In this document: in pieces, positions 8,570 to 19,385 of the stretch
How positions within the stretch are numbered: position 1 is the stretch's first letter
Layout of the letters: the number at the start of each line of letters is the position of its first letter
Assembly (NCBI GenBank): GCA_028278345.1
Contig: JANQEL010000052.1
Span: 1 to 39,377, forward strand
Length of the DNA stretch: 39,377 bases
Source: Myxococcota bacterium
Lineage (GTDB): Bacteria > Myxococcota_A > UBA9160 > UBA4427
Direction: 5' to 3'
The notes under the pieces: generated by a model
What the model was told of the DNA's origin: nothing
Databases searched by the model: none
The model's input: the letters and a program-made list of their open reading frames with translations, nothing else
Program-made: the position numbers and the translations under genes

Positions 8570-8783
8570 TCGTCGCGACACCTCGACGGATGAAGTAGCG
8601 GCCGAGACGAATCCGGAAGTGCGGTTGTTCAAAAAGAGGCGGTACAGCTGCGGTTCTGGTGACTTCTTGCGGTTGGTCATTGATGTCGCCTCAAGATCAC
8701 CGAATGGACGGCCAGCGTGGAAGAAGTTGGGTTCCGCCGCAACTACGACCGGCGATGTCGAGCCGGTGGAGTCCGAAACGTAG
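8556..8783 (+). CDS. Small hypothetical protein overlapping the GAF-like gene
   Basis: A 75-residue protein with no recognised family. Its ATG at 8556 lies inside the last 14 bases of the upstream gene, and GGGAGA is placed 6 bases before it, so translation is probably coupled. The sequence has a charged N-terminus, a basic FKKRRYSCGSGD segment, a short hydrophobic FLRLVIDVA segment and an acidic tail (DVEPVESET). No signal peptide or membrane span is visible. The overlap suggests that it works with the GAF-like protein, perhaps as partner or effector. This is inference, and the gene itself is only moderately certain. Confidence 0.5.
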   Translation: MSTDSRRDTSTDEVAAETNPEVRLFKKRRYSCGSGDFLRLVIDVASRSPNGRPAWKKLGSAATTTGDVEPVESET

Positions 8784-9215
<432 letters not shown>

Positions 9216-9347
9216 GCGGCGGCGGAAACTAGCATCTCTCGAGGGGCGCGGTCGCGTCCCCTCGCGCTGGCTTCCGAGGTGCGTCCATTTCCGCTAGGGT
9301 CTGCGCCGATCCGGAGGGCCGTACGGGCCATCCACAGGAGCGAGCAT

Positions 9348-9593
9348 TTGGCGCGAGACGATCTCATCCAGGCGACAGGCAGTGTCGACAAGATTCTGGG
9401 CGGTGGCCGCTATCAGATCACCCTCGAATCCGGTCAGGAAGTCACGGCACAGCTGTCGGGTCGGATGAGGCGCTTTCGCATCCGCGTGATCCCCGGCGAT
9501 CGCGTGACGGTCGGTCTTTCTCCCTATGACCCGACCCACGGTTTCATCACCTTCCGTCTGCGCGAAGGGCAGAGCGGCCCCGGCCAGGGCTGA
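9348..9593 (+). CDS. infA: Translation initiation factor IF-1
   Basis: An 81-residue OB-fold protein that binds the 30S A site during initiation. The sequence DDLIQATGSVDKIL, then ESGQEVTAQLSGRMRRFRIR and GDRVTVGLSPYDPT, aligns along its whole length with IF-1, with a short extra C-terminal tail (E. coli IF-1 is 72 residues). No ATG is available; TTG 9348 fits because AGGAG lies about 8 bases upstream and the next residues ARDDLI match the family start. The frame is open further upstream through the tRNA gene, but that part is not protein-like. A separate tRNA-Ser gene lies upstream on the other strand. Confidence 0.92.
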   Translation: MARDDLIQATGSVDKILGGGRYQITLESGQEVTAQLSGRMRRFRIRVIPGDRVTVGLSPYDPTHGFITFRLREGQSGPGQG

Positions 9594-9617
9594 ACGCCCG
9601 GTCCGAAGCCCCCGGTG

Positions 9618-10286
9618 ATGGCTTCCCGGCTGCTCTTCCGCCTGCAGGTCCTCTACCTGCACCTCGTGCACGCGGTGGATCGGCTGCGCCTGCGGGTCTG
9701 GATGTCCCAGCATCCCGGGGTCTCGATCCACCCCGAGGCAAGCACGAACCTGGTGGCTGCGCGCATCGACGTGGCCCCGACTGGCAAGCTCACGATCGGG
9801 CGCGGTGTGGTGGCCGAGCGCATCCGCGATGGGGTGCGGATCAGCGTGGCGGCGGGTGCCGAGGTCGTGATCGAAGACGACGTGTGGCTGCGCAGTGAAC
9901 TCGGCCCGCTCTTCCTGCGTGCCTTCGAGGGGGGCCGTATCCGGATCGGCCGCGGCACCCAGCTCAACAGTTGCATGCTGAGTTCGAAGAGCGAGATCGA
10001 CGTCGGCGAGAACGTGCTGCTCGGCATGGGCTCGCGGGTCTTCGATTCGGACCAGCACGCCGTCGATACCGAGCATCCCGAGGTCAGCCTTCCGGTGCGC
10101 ATCGGGGATCACGTCTGGATCGCCGCCGATTCGACGATCTTGCGCGGAGCGACCATCGGGCGCGAAAGTGTCGTGGGCACGCGCTCGCTGGTGCGCGGCA
10201 TCGTCGAGCCCCATACGGTGGTGACCGGCAACCCCGCCCGTCTCTACAGCAAGGTCGGCGATCGGGCGTCGCTTCAGGGTCGATAA
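9618..10286 (+). CDS. Left-handed beta-helix (hexapeptide repeat) acyltransferase
   Basis: A 222-residue protein with an N-terminal amphipathic stretch (LLFRLQVLYLHLVHAVDRL) that may touch the membrane, then hexapeptide repeats typical of the LbH fold: IDVAPTGKLTIGRGVV, VVIEDDVWL, IRIGRGTQL, IDVGENVLLG. The block VFDSDQH followed by VRIGDHVWIAADSTILRGATIG is that of sugar O- or N-acetyltransferases, with the histidine of SDQH as the likely base. ATG 9618 was taken; GTG 9615 directly precedes it. It is 24 bases downstream of infA and 26 before the formyl-transfer enzyme. The acceptor is unknown, perhaps an envelope sugar. Confidence 0.85.
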   Translation: MASRLLFRLQVLYLHLVHAVDRLRLRVWMSQHPGVSIHPEASTNLVAARIDVAPTGKLTIGRGVVAERIRDGVRISVAAGAEVVIEDDVWLRSELGPLFLRAFEGGRIRIGRGTQLNSCMLSSKSEIDVGENVLLGMGSRVFDSDQHAVDTEHPEVSLPVRIGDHVWIAADSTILRGATIGRESVVGTRSLVRGIVEPHTVVTGNPARLYSKVGDRASLQGR

Positions 10287-10312
10287 CCGCTTCTAGAAGA
10301 GGTCAACGAAAC

Positions 10313-11236
10313 ATGTCGCTCAAGCTCGCCATCATCGGTCAGGCCCCTTTCGGTGCGGAGGTCACCGAAAAGCTCGCAGAAGCGGGCTTCGAGATCGCAG
10401 TGGTCTACGCGCCGCCGGACGCCGGACGTCCGGATCCCCTCGCGGTCCTGGCCGAGGAACGCGGCTGGCCGCTCCTGCGTTACAAGTACTTTCGCAAGAA
10501 GGGCGTGGCCAAGCCCGAGATCGTCGAGGAGTACCTCTCCTTCGAGGTCGATCTGAACGTGCTGCCGTTCACCACGGCGATCATTCCACCCGAAATCACC
10601 GACGCTCCACCGCTCGGGTCGCTGTGTTTCCATCCATCCCTCCTGCCCGCCTACCGCGGCGGAGCCGCGCTCTCTTGGCAGATCATGCTCGGCGCGAACG
10701 AGAGCGGTGTCAGCGTGTTCAAGGTGACCGAGGGCGTCGACGCCGGGCCGTTGGTCGTCCAGCGCGGTGGCGTGGAGATCAGCGACAGCGACACGATGGG
10801 TTCCCTCTACTTCGACAAACTCTATCCGCTTGGGGTCGAGGCGATGGTCGACGCGGTGAAGGCCGTCGCCGACGGAACGGCGCAATACGTCGAGCAGAGC
10901 GAAGAGGGCGCGAGCGAGCAGGGCCTCGTCGACGACGACGCGGCGCGCATCGATTGGAGCGAAGACGCCGTCGTGGTCGATCGCAAGATTCGCGGCTGCG
11001 ATCCCTCGCCGGGGGCACTCACGAAGCTCGGTGAGGACGACGTGCGGCTGTTCGGCGGAAAGCTCGAAGAGGGCGATTCGAAGTCGACGCCAGGCAGCGT
11101 CGTTGCGGTGCGCGAGGGCGGCCTCGTGGTGGCCTGCGGCAAGGGCTCGGTCTTTGTCGCCAAGGCCCGCGGCGCCGACGGCAAGAAGACCGCCGCGGCC
11201 GAGTTGGGTGTCCAAGAGGACGACCGGCTCGGATGA
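10313..11236 (+). CDS. Formyltransferase-fold protein, 10-formyl-THF dehydrogenase N-domain-like
   Basis: A 307-residue protein resembling the N-terminal hydrolase domain of 10-formyltetrahydrofolate dehydrogenase (ALDH1L1 type): MSLKLAIIGQAPFGAEV, a VDLNVLPF block, the catalytic histidine in CFHPSLLPAYRGG and aspartate in TEGVDAGPLV, then a C-terminal OB-like domain (SVVAVREGGLVVACG). It probably removes or transfers the formyl group of 10-formyl-THF. The carrier-protein and aldehyde dehydrogenase parts of the full enzyme are absent. ATG 10313 has GAAGAGG upstream. Its stop overlaps the start of the iron-sulfur gene by 4 bases (ATGA). It is not the usual Fmt, whose conserved blocks differ, though sugar N-formyltransferase remains possible. 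Confidence 0.82.
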   Translation: MSLKLAIIGQAPFGAEVTEKLAEAGFEIAVVYAPPDAGRPDPLAVLAEERGWPLLRYKYFRKKGVAKPEIVEEYLSFEVDLNVLPFTTAIIPPEITDAPPLGSLCFHPSLLPAYRGGAALSWQIMLGANESGVSVFKVTEGVDAGPLVVQRGGVEISDSDTMGSLYFDKLYPLGVEAMVDAVKAVADGTAQYVEQSEEGASEQGLVDDDAARIDWSEDAVVVDRKIRGCDPSPGALTKLGEDDVRLFGGKLEEGDSKSTPGSVVAVREGGLVVACGKGSVFVAKARGADGKKTAAAELGVQEDDRLG

Positions 11237-11949
11237 GCTGCGCGCCGAGTGCGCTGGGCCTCTCGCCCGAACTCGAAGCCTGTGGCCTCGACCTCGCCGG
11301 GGTCCTCACCGCCGACCGCTACGACGAACTCGTGCCCGCCGCCTGGCGCAGCCAACAGCTGCTTGCCGGCTCGCGCTTCGTCTACGTGATCGGCTCGGCC
11401 GGCTCGTCCTTCTATCGATACGCCCGCGCGCAGCGGCCGGACAGCGCGCATCCCCTCGATGAAACGTGCGAAGAATGCGTGACGGAAGCGGGGCGTCGGT
11501 TGGAAGCAGCGGGCGCCTTGCAGCGCCCGCTCTTCTACTGGGAGCGTCGCGGTCCGGGGGAGAGGGGCTTCGCCGACTTCGTCGCCATCGCCCACGCCGC
11601 AGGCTTCGGCGCGCGCAGTCGCATCGGCATGCTGCTGCACCCGACGCACGGCCCCTGGTTCGCGATTCGGGCGCTCCTGCTCTGCGACCGCCAACCGCCG
11701 CCGAGCATCGAAGCCCCGGCGGTCCCCGACTTTTGCGCTGATTGCGCGGCACCTTGCATCGACGCCTGTCCGGCCGGGGCCGTGGGAGCGGCCGGAATCG
11801 ACATCGAGCGCTGCAGCGAATCGCGGCACCGCGACCCCCGCTGCGCCGCCCGCTGCGACGCGCGGCTGGCGTGTCCGGTCGGCCGCGATTCTCGCTACGC
11901 AGACGACGCCCTCGAGCACCACATGACCGCGCACTTCCGAGAGGGGTGA
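11233..11949 (+). CDS. 4Fe-4S protein, QueG/ferredoxin-like
   Basis: A 238-residue cytosolic protein. The C-terminal third carries a cysteine cluster, [18 protein letters not shown], followed by a second group ([23 protein letters not shown]). This is like the iron-sulfur part of epoxyqueuosine reductase and related proteins. The N-terminal 150 residues have [13 protein letters not shown] and lack a recognised cobalamin-binding region, so QueG itself is unlikely. The start ATG overlaps the previous stop, implying translational coupling with the formyl-transfer enzyme. The reaction is unknown. Confidence 0.72.
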   Translation: MSCAPSALGLSPELEACGLDLAGVLTADRYDELVPAAWRSQQLLAGSRFVYVIGSAGSSFYRYARAQRPDSAHPLDETCEECVTEAGRRLEAAGALQRPLFYWERRGPGERGFADFVAIAHAAGFGARSRIGMLLHPTHGPWFAIRALLLCDRQPPPSIEAPAVPDFCADCAAPCIDACPAGAVGAAGIDIERCSESRHRDPRCAARCDARLACPVGRDSRYADDALEHHMTAHFREG

Positions 11950-12313
11950 TTCCCCCGGGGATCCGCGATTCGCCAGTGTGGACGCGGGCTTGCCTGCTGG
12001 AAAAGCCATTGACACCCCGCTAGAGTGCGCGGCCACTAAAGACCCGTGCGCGTCCCCAGCGCGGGTTTCCCCCGCCAGAACGAGCCATCGCAGGCAATCC
12101 ATATTCGCCGCGAAAACCTCAGCGAAATCGCGTCAACAAGCGAAGTCGACGCATCGAGCGATGAGGGTTTCAGCGGTTTCGTCCGGAAGCCGAAGATCCC
12201 GATCACCGAGCGGCAGCGTGCCGGCAACACCCGGCGCGAAATGCCCTGCTGATGGGACCCTTCCATTCCGGGGCAACCCAGCGCAACGCAACGAACGCAT
12301 AGAAGGCCAGACC
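11950..12313. other. Leader region upstream of fusA
   Basis: 364 bases without a gene. A TTGACA at 12009-12014 could be a -35 box, but no good -10 follows at 16-18 bases; TAGAGT at 12021-12026 is too close. A long untranslated leader for fusA is possible. The frame of fusA is open through this stretch, but the translation there is not protein-like. Confidence 0.4.
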
Positions 12314-14416
<2,103 letters not shown>

Positions 14417-14438
14417 ATCGCCTGATCATCGAAACACG

Positions 14439-14473
14439 AAGAGCCGGTGTCCTTCGCGGACGCCGGCTCTTTT
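14439..14473. terminator. Intrinsic terminator between fusA and the PEP-CTERM gene
   Basis: AAGAGCCGGTGTCC (14439-14452) pairs with GGACGCCGGCTCTT (14458-14471) with one G-T wobble, around a loop of 5 bases. A T-rich tail TTTTCG follows on the plus strand. It lies between two converging genes and may work both ways. Confidence 0.88.
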
Positions 14474-14481
14474 CGTTTCGA

Positions 14482-15186
14482 CTAGTGGGAGGTCCGGGGG
14501 CGCCGCCGCGCGGCGACGGCGGCCAGGCCCAGCGACACGAGGAGGCCGGTCGAGGGCTCGGGGACGTAGGTGTAGGTGACCGTCAGTTCCCAACGCCCAG
14601 CCTGACTTGGGTCGACATCGTCGAGATAGATCTCGCTCGCCACATAGCCACCGTCGCTAAAGGCGAGAGTCGTTTCGGTCCCGATGAAATGAGAAAGGTC
14701 GTCGACGATCACGACTTGTTCACTGGAAGACAGGAACCATTCCAGGGTGCAGGGGCCCTCGCAAGTCGCCTGCGATTGACTCGCCCCGCCGGAGCCCAGG
14801 CTCAGTGATGCCACGCCCAGGTCGAGATACAGGTCCCAGTCGAAGCTCATGCTCGTCGTGTCATTGGGAGGGAAGCCGCTGACCGTGGAGCCGTAGTCCG
14901 TGGAGATCTCGACGGTGACGAGCGAATCGAACGTCACGCTCCGGAGTTCGCCCATAGCCGGATCGAATCGGTCGATTACGAAGAGCGGATTCGGGAAGTG
15001 AGACGTCCAGTCTTCTTCGTGTTGGCATTGCGGTGGCAATTGACCAGGAGGGAGGCAACTCCCCGACCCGGTCGCTGGAATCGGGTCGAGGAGGAACTCT
15101 TGCGTGATGGTTGCGCCCTGGGCGCTGGCAGCGAGGAGCACCGCCAGGATCAGGGCACAGCCGGTCGCGGTTCGAGCACTGCGCAT
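14482..15186 (-). CDS. PEP-CTERM sorting domain protein
   Basis: A 234-residue exported protein. It begins with a signal peptide (ATGCALILAVLLAASAQG) and ends with the PEP-CTERM signature VPEPSTGLLVSLGLAAVAARRR: the PEP motif, a hydrophobic span and an arginine tail that exosortase would recognise. The middle is a beta-rich region (SFDWDLYLDLGVASLSLG, WELTVTYTY) like the choice-of-anchor domains common in such proteins; it may be a surface or matrix protein. ATG 15186 begins the signal peptide. No exosortase gene is in the window. The function is not known. Confidence 0.88.
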   Translation of the reverse strand: MRSARTATGCALILAVLLAASAQGATITQEFLLDPIPATGSGSCLPPGQLPPQCQHEEDWTSHFPNPLFVIDRFDPAMGELRSVTFDSLVTVEISTDYGSTVSGFPPNDTTSMSFDWDLYLDLGVASLSLGSGGASQSQATCEGPCTLEWFLSSSEQVVIVDDLSHFIGTETTLAFSDGGYVASEIYLDDVDPSQAGRWELTVTYTYVPEPSTGLLVSLGLAAVAARRRPRTSH

Positions 15187-15258
15187 TGTCGTCGACCACT
15201 CCGAGAGGTTCTCGGGTGAAGTGGTCGCCTACGTGCGTTTGTGTCGAAGGTTCTTCGG

Positions 15259-15921
15259 CTACTTCCCGTCGGGCCAGAGCGGTTCGGGGATCTCGAAGCC
15301 GATGTCCTCGCCCCATTGGTTGCGGAAGGCGACTTCGTGGGCGGGGGTTCGCGGCGCGACGCCCCAGCGACCCGTCGGGTAGCCGAAGGTGATCGTGCAG
15401 CCGAAGCTCCAGCCTTCGTCTTGCGGCACGCCGAGGATCTCGAACATCTCTTTCTGGTGAAAGAGCATCACGCTCGTCATCGCGGTGCCCACACCTTCGG
15501 CGCGCGCGGCGAGCATGGCGCTCCACACACCGGGGAAAAGCGATGCGCCCGTCGGGTCGCCCTGGCAGAAGGCGAAGAGCAGCAGCGGATAGCTCTCGAA
15601 GTTGTCCGCCAGCCACATCGCCGACTTGTACATCTTCATGAACTGCTTGCTTTCCTCGGCTTCGGGATCGGCCTGGGCCGCGTCGTGGCGATCCTTGTAG
15701 ATCGAGCCGAACACGGTGCCGAGGCCGTCGCGGTAGAGCGGGCCGAGCTTCGCCTTGATCTCGGGCGAATCGACGAAGAGGAAGCGCCAGCCCTGGGTGT
15801 TGCCGCCGCTGGGTGCGCGGATCGCGGCGTCGAGGATGCGCTTCTGTACGTCCTGGGGGATGGGGTCGGGTTTCACCCGGCGCATGGCGCGGGTCGTGTA
15901 GAGAGCTTCGCGGATGTCCAT
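15259..15921 (-). CDS. Nitroreductase family flavoprotein
   Basis: A 220-residue FMN-dependent oxidoreductase. The start MDIREALYTTRAMRRVKPD is the typical nitroreductase N-terminus, with the FMN-phosphate-binding arginines, followed by AAIRAPSGGNTQGWRF, the second FMN-binding block, and by GVGTAMTSVM and GCTITFGYPTG near the C-terminus. It would reduce nitro, quinone or enone compounds with NAD(P)H in the cytosol. ATG 15921 was preferred to an in-frame ATG at 15939 because the family begins there; neither has a strong ribosome site. The true substrate is unknown. Confidence 0.88.
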   Translation of the reverse strand: MDIREALYTTRAMRRVKPDPIPQDVQKRILDAAIRAPSGGNTQGWRFLFVDSPEIKAKLGPLYRDGLGTVFGSIYKDRHDAAQADPEAEESKQFMKMYKSAMWLADNFESYPLLLFAFCQGDPTGASLFPGVWSAMLAARAEGVGTAMTSVMLFHQKEMFEILGVPQDEGWSFGCTITFGYPTGRWGVAPRTPAHEVAFRNQWGEDIGFEIPEPLWPDGK

Positions 15922-15976
15922 GGGGGCGAAGCTTGGCACTCGGTCTGCGCCGTTGCCAGCTCGAACTCGAGGGGCG

Positions 15977-17755
15977 CTAGAAGGGCCAGACGATCGGGAT
16001 CACGAACAGGGCGATCGCCGCACAGATCAGGTTGAGCGGCAGCCCCACCTTCACGAAGTCGGTGAAGCGGTAGCCGCCCGGGCCGTAGACCAGCAGGTGG
16101 GTCTGGTAGGCGACGGGGGAGGAGAACGAGAGCTGGGCGCCCATGGTGACCGCGATGATGAAACCGCGCGGGTCGAGGCCGGCTTCGTTGGCGGCCGCCA
16201 CCGCAATGGGAAACATGATGGCCGCCGACGCATTGTGGTGAAGCATCTCCGCCATCACGTTCGTCAGCAGATAGACCGTCGCCAGGATCGCGAGCGCGCC
16301 GAAGGCCTCGGATTGCGAAACGAGCAGGTGCGCGATCGCCGTGGCGGCCCCGGTCTTCTCGATGGCCGAAGCGATACCGAGCCCGGACGCGATCACGATG
16401 AGCACGTGCATCTGGACGCTCTTGCGGGCCATCGTGCCCGAGATGCAGCGCGCGGCAACGAGCAGGCCGCCAGCCAGGAAGGCACCGATGGCGATCGGCA
16501 CCACCTCGGTCGCGGCCAGGATCACCATCACGATGAAGGTGCCGATCGCGAGCCAGGCCTTTTCGTGGGCGGGGATCTGCGAGTCTTCGATCTCGCTCAC
16601 GAGGTAGAAGTCGGGGCTGTTCTTGTGACGTTCGGCGAAGTTCGACGTCGCCTGGAACACGAGGGTGTCGCCCTGGCGCAGGACGATCTGCCCGATCTTG
16701 CCCTGGACGCGTTCGCCGTTGCGGTGCACGGCGATCACGGCCGCGTTGTAGATCGTGCGGAAGTTCGCGTCCTTGAGCGTACGGTTCACCAGCGGCGACG
16801 ACCTCGAGATCACGGCCTCTGTCAAGCGATGCTGCGACGAGCCGCGGGCCGGCAGGTCCTCGTCACCGATGGGGACGAGGCCCCGGATGCGCTGCAGGTC
16901 GACGATGGTCGAAACGACGCCGGCGAAGATCAACCGATCGCCGCCATGGATCTTCTCGAGGGGCCCCACGTTGCGGATGATGCGCTCGCCCCGGTGGATC
17001 TCGAAGAGGAAGAGACCGGGAAGGTCGCGCAGGCCGGCCTGCTCGATGCCCTGGCCAATCAGGGGGCAGTCGTCTTCGACGAGCATTGCGACGGTGTACT
17101 CGCGGCTCTTCTGTCCGACGTCGGAAGCGGGGTCGATGCGTTCGGGCAGGATCCGCGGCGCGACGAACATGAGATAGAGCAGGCCCGTGAGCGCAATCGG
17201 CACACCCACCGGCGCCACCTCGAAGAGCGTCATCGGTTCCATTCCGCTCTGGGCCACGAGACCCACGACCATGAGGGTGACGCTGGTCCCGATCACCGTG
17301 CACGAGCTGCCCAGGATCGTCGAGTACGAGAGCGGGATGAGCATCCGACTGGGTGCGATGCGATGTCGACGACACCAGTCGATCAGCAACGGCGTCATCA
17401 TGGCGACGATCGGGGCATTGTTGAGGAAGCCTGAAAGGCTCGCGAGGACCGGCAGACTGCGAGCCATGCCGCTGAGTTCGCTCTTCGCCTTTCCGTAGAG
17501 GCGCCCGAGGGTGATCTCGAGAGCCCCGGTTTCCCGCATGGCGGTCGAGAGGACGAAGAGCGCCCCGACGGTCGCGACCGCTGGGTTCGCGAAGCCCACG
17601 AACGTCTCGCTGGGGGCGAGGACTCCCGCCGCGGCGAGGCTGATCAGGCCACCGAGCATCACGAAGTCGGGCGACGCGATGCCGCGAATCATGGCGAGCA
17701 GGACGAGGAAGATCACTCCGAGCGTGAACCAGCCCTGCCAATCGAGGGTTTCCAT
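15977..17755 (-). CDS. SLC13 family permease with two TrkA-C domains
   Basis: A 592-residue inner-membrane transporter of the divalent anion:sodium symporter (SLC13/ArsB-like) superfamily. The N-terminal half has about five membrane spans and the signature FLNNAPIVAMMTPLL. The central part (residues about 200-380) holds two soluble TrkA-C-like domains (GLFLFEIHRGERII, GDRLIFAG; QIVLRQGDTLVFQ). The C-terminal half has more spans with a second hairpin motif (NVMAEMLHHNASAAIMFPIA). This layout is usual for bacterial SLC13/TrkA-C permeases of sulfate or dicarboxylates. ATG 17755 was chosen; a TATCGT on the minus strand lies 8 bases upstream. The substrate is not deducible. Confidence 0.92.
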   Translation of the reverse strand: METLDWQGWFTLGVIFLVLLAMIRGIASPDFVMLGGLISLAAAGVLAPSETFVGFANPAVATVGALFVLSTAMRETGALEITLGRLYGKAKSELSGMARSLPVLASLSGFLNNAPIVAMMTPLLIDWCRRHRIAPSRMLIPLSYSTILGSSCTVIGTSVTLMVVGLVAQSGMEPMTLFEVAPVGVPIALTGLLYLMFVAPRILPERIDPASDVGQKSREYTVAMLVEDDCPLIGQGIEQAGLRDLPGLFLFEIHRGERIIRNVGPLEKIHGGDRLIFAGVVSTIVDLQRIRGLVPIGDEDLPARGSSQHRLTEAVISRSSPLVNRTLKDANFRTIYNAAVIAVHRNGERVQGKIGQIVLRQGDTLVFQATSNFAERHKNSPDFYLVSEIEDSQIPAHEKAWLAIGTFIVMVILAATEVVPIAIGAFLAGGLLVAARCISGTMARKSVQMHVLIVIASGLGIASAIEKTGAATAIAHLLVSQSEAFGALAILATVYLLTNVMAEMLHHNASAAIMFPIAVAAANEAGLDPRGFIIAVTMGAQLSFSSPVAYQTHLLVYGPGGYRFTDFVKVGLPLNLICAAIALFVIPIVWPF

Positions 17756-17763
17756 CGGGGCCC

Positions 17764-17769
17764 ACGATA
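17764..17769 (-). promoter_or_regulatory. Possible -10 element just before the SLC13 permease start
   Basis: TATCGT on the minus strand, 8 bases from the ATG at 17755, with no Shine-Dalgarno between. The same hexamer sits at a similar distance before the GT2 gene. No -35 was identified. Confidence 0.35.
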
Positions 17770-17935
17770 CCGGCTGGGGCTTCAAAGCTCCATCGCGCCC
17801 GGGCTGTGGAGGGAGATGCGAGTCTCGTGATGAACGGTACGCCGGAGCGCTGCGTGCGAGCTACGTTCGCGATGCGGATCGCACACGGTTCCGGTCCATG
17901 GCCAGCGCACCTCGCCCACAAGGAGGCTCCCCCCG

Positions 17936-18718
17936 ATGTCCCTGGAAGGTTTCGACTGTTTCGAATTCGCGTACGACGGCGAGGCGCGTCCGGTCTACAA
18001 GCGCGGCAGTGGTCCCGGTGTGGTGATCATGCACGAGATCCCCGGCATCACGCCCCAGGTCGCGGGCTTTGCGCGTCGCGTCGCCGACGAGGGCTTTACC
18101 GCCTACATGCCGCACATGTTCGGTAGGCCCAACAAGGAGATCAGCGTTCCCTACCTGTTCGGGCAGATGGCGCGCGCGTGCATCTCGCGCGAGTTCACGG
18201 TGCTTGCGAAGAACGAGTCGAGCCCGATCACCGATTGGTTGCGCGCGCTGTGTCGCCACGCGCATCACGAATGCGGTGGCCCCGGTGTCGGGGCGATCGG
18301 GATGTGCCTGACGGGCAACTTCGCACTCTCGCTGATGGTCGACGAGAGCGTGATGGCGCCGGTGCTCAGTCAGCCCTCACTCCCGTTCGGCGTCAGTGCA
18401 TCGCATCGCGAGGCCCTGCACCTGTCGGACGCTGATCTCGAAGTGGTGAAGAAGCGCGCGAACGAAGGGGTCGGCGTGTTGGGCATGCGGTTCAGCGGCG
18501 ATCCGATGTGTCCCGGCGAACGCTTCCGCCGGCTCGAAGCCGAGTTGGGCGATGGCTTCGAAGCGATCGAAATCGACTCGACCCCGGGCAATCCGCACGG
18601 GTTGACCCGGGCCGCACACTCGGTGGTGACGACCGATCTGGTGGACGAAGGCGGTCACCCCACCCAGGCGGCGCTTCACCGGGTGATCGAGGTGTTTCGG
18701 GAGCGGCTCAGCGCTTGA
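17936..18718 (+). CDS. Dienelactone hydrolase family protein
   Basis: A 260-residue cytosolic alpha/beta hydrolase. VVIMHEIPGITPQVAGFARRVA is the oxyanion-hole region of the family. The nucleophile is Cys124 in IGMCLTGNFAL, followed by an aspartate in FSGDPMCPG and a histidine in RAAHSVV, giving the Cys-Asp-His triad of dienelactone hydrolases. ATG 17936 has a perfect AAGGAGG 8 bases upstream. The gene converges with and overlaps the TerB-like gene by 11 bases. No aromatic-degradation genes lie nearby, so the role may be general lactone or ester hydrolysis. Confidence 0.9.
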   Translation: MSLEGFDCFEFAYDGEARPVYKRGSGPGVVIMHEIPGITPQVAGFARRVADEGFTAYMPHMFGRPNKEISVPYLFGQMARACISREFTVLAKNESSPITDWLRALCRHAHHECGGPGVGAIGMCLTGNFALSLMVDESVMAPVLSQPSLPFGVSASHREALHLSDADLEVVKKRANEGVGVLGMRFSGDPMCPGERFRRLEAELGDGFEAIEIDSTPGNPHGLTRAAHSVVTTDLVDEGGHPTQAALHRVIEVFRERLSA

Positions 18719-19232
18719 GCCCCTGAAACTCCGCGAGGTGGTCCTTCCAGCCCGAGCGCAGCGCCATGGTCTCGCTGCGTGAGAGGCCGAGCTCTTCGGC
18801 GATCTTAAGCACTTCGCCGCTCTCGGTGGTGGAGATCGTCCCGTCGGCGGCGCCCACGGCGAACAGGCACTCGACCAGGCCCATGCGCTGTTCGCGGTTG
18901 GCCATCTCCTTGAACTCGCGGGTGACCAGGTAGTTCTGGGTGCCGCCGTGTTCGACGGTGTGGTTCACCGCGATGTCGACGGCGAGGGCGGCCTCTTCGT
19001 CGCTGAGATTTGCGAGCGAAGCGGTCGCGCGACGCATCGCCTCCACCTCGCTGTCGTCGACCTCGAGATCCGCGTGGGCCACCCGCGCGAGCACGCAGGC
19101 AAAGGCCGCGAGATAGCGTGCACGCTCCGGCGGCATCCCCTCGAGCGCCGTGATGATCCGGTCCAGACCGGGAGACGGGGTCGTGCTCGCGTCGTCGACG
19201 TCGAGACCCAGGAAGCGTTTGAGGAGGCTCAC
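18708..19232 (-). CDS. TerB-like (tellurite resistance) domain protein
   Basis: A 174-residue helical cytosolic protein. The segment YLAAFACVLARVAHADLEVDD followed by SEVEAMRRA is a TerB-type metal-binding helix pair with conserved acidic residues; a second copy of the pattern occurs at LVECLFAVGAADGTISTTE. GTG 19232 was chosen because AAGGAG lies 8-9 bases upstream; a further GTG at 19253 lacks one. No other ter genes are present, so tellurite resistance should not be assumed; single TerB-domain proteins are common and mostly uncharacterised. Confidence 0.8.
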   Translation of the reverse strand: MSLLKRFLGLDVDDASTTPSPGLDRIITALEGMPPERARYLAAFACVLARVAHADLEVDDSEVEAMRRATASLANLSDEEAALAVDIAVNHTVEHGGTQNYLVTREFKEMANREQRMGLVECLFAVGAADGTISTTESGEVLKIAEELGLSRSETMALRSGWKDHLAEFQGLKR

Positions 19233-19359
19233 CGGCAGGCTCCTTGAATTCACGTGAGAGTTGAGGCCGCGTGATCTTGTAGCAGTTGTCGGGGCGGAGC
19301 GGTCGCGATCAGCGGTTCACGCCGGGGCCCGAATCGGTCGCAAGTGGTCGGCCCCCTAG

Positions 19360-19375
19360 ATGCACATTTGTGCAT
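19360..19375. promoter_or_regulatory. Palindromic operator candidate for brnTA
   Basis: ATGCACA-TT-TGTGCAT is a perfect 7-2-7 inverted repeat 10 bases upstream of the brnT start. BrnA antitoxins are known to repress their own promoter, and a ribbon-helix-helix dimer would bind such a site. The link is inferred from position. Confidence 0.6.
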
Positions 19376-19385
19376 ATTCGTGGGC

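Noticed and set aside
10421..10436. CCGGACGTCCGG palindrome
   Set aside because: It lies in the coding sequence of the formyl-transfer enzyme in a GC-rich context, where short perfect palindromes are expected by chance.
12009..12026. TTGACA followed by TAGAGT as a fusA promoter
   Set aside because: The spacing is only 6 bases, too short for a sigma-70 promoter.
15914..17434. Plus-strand open frame of 506 residues opposite the permease gene
   Set aside because: Low-complexity charged translation; the minus strand encodes a well-supported SLC13 permease.
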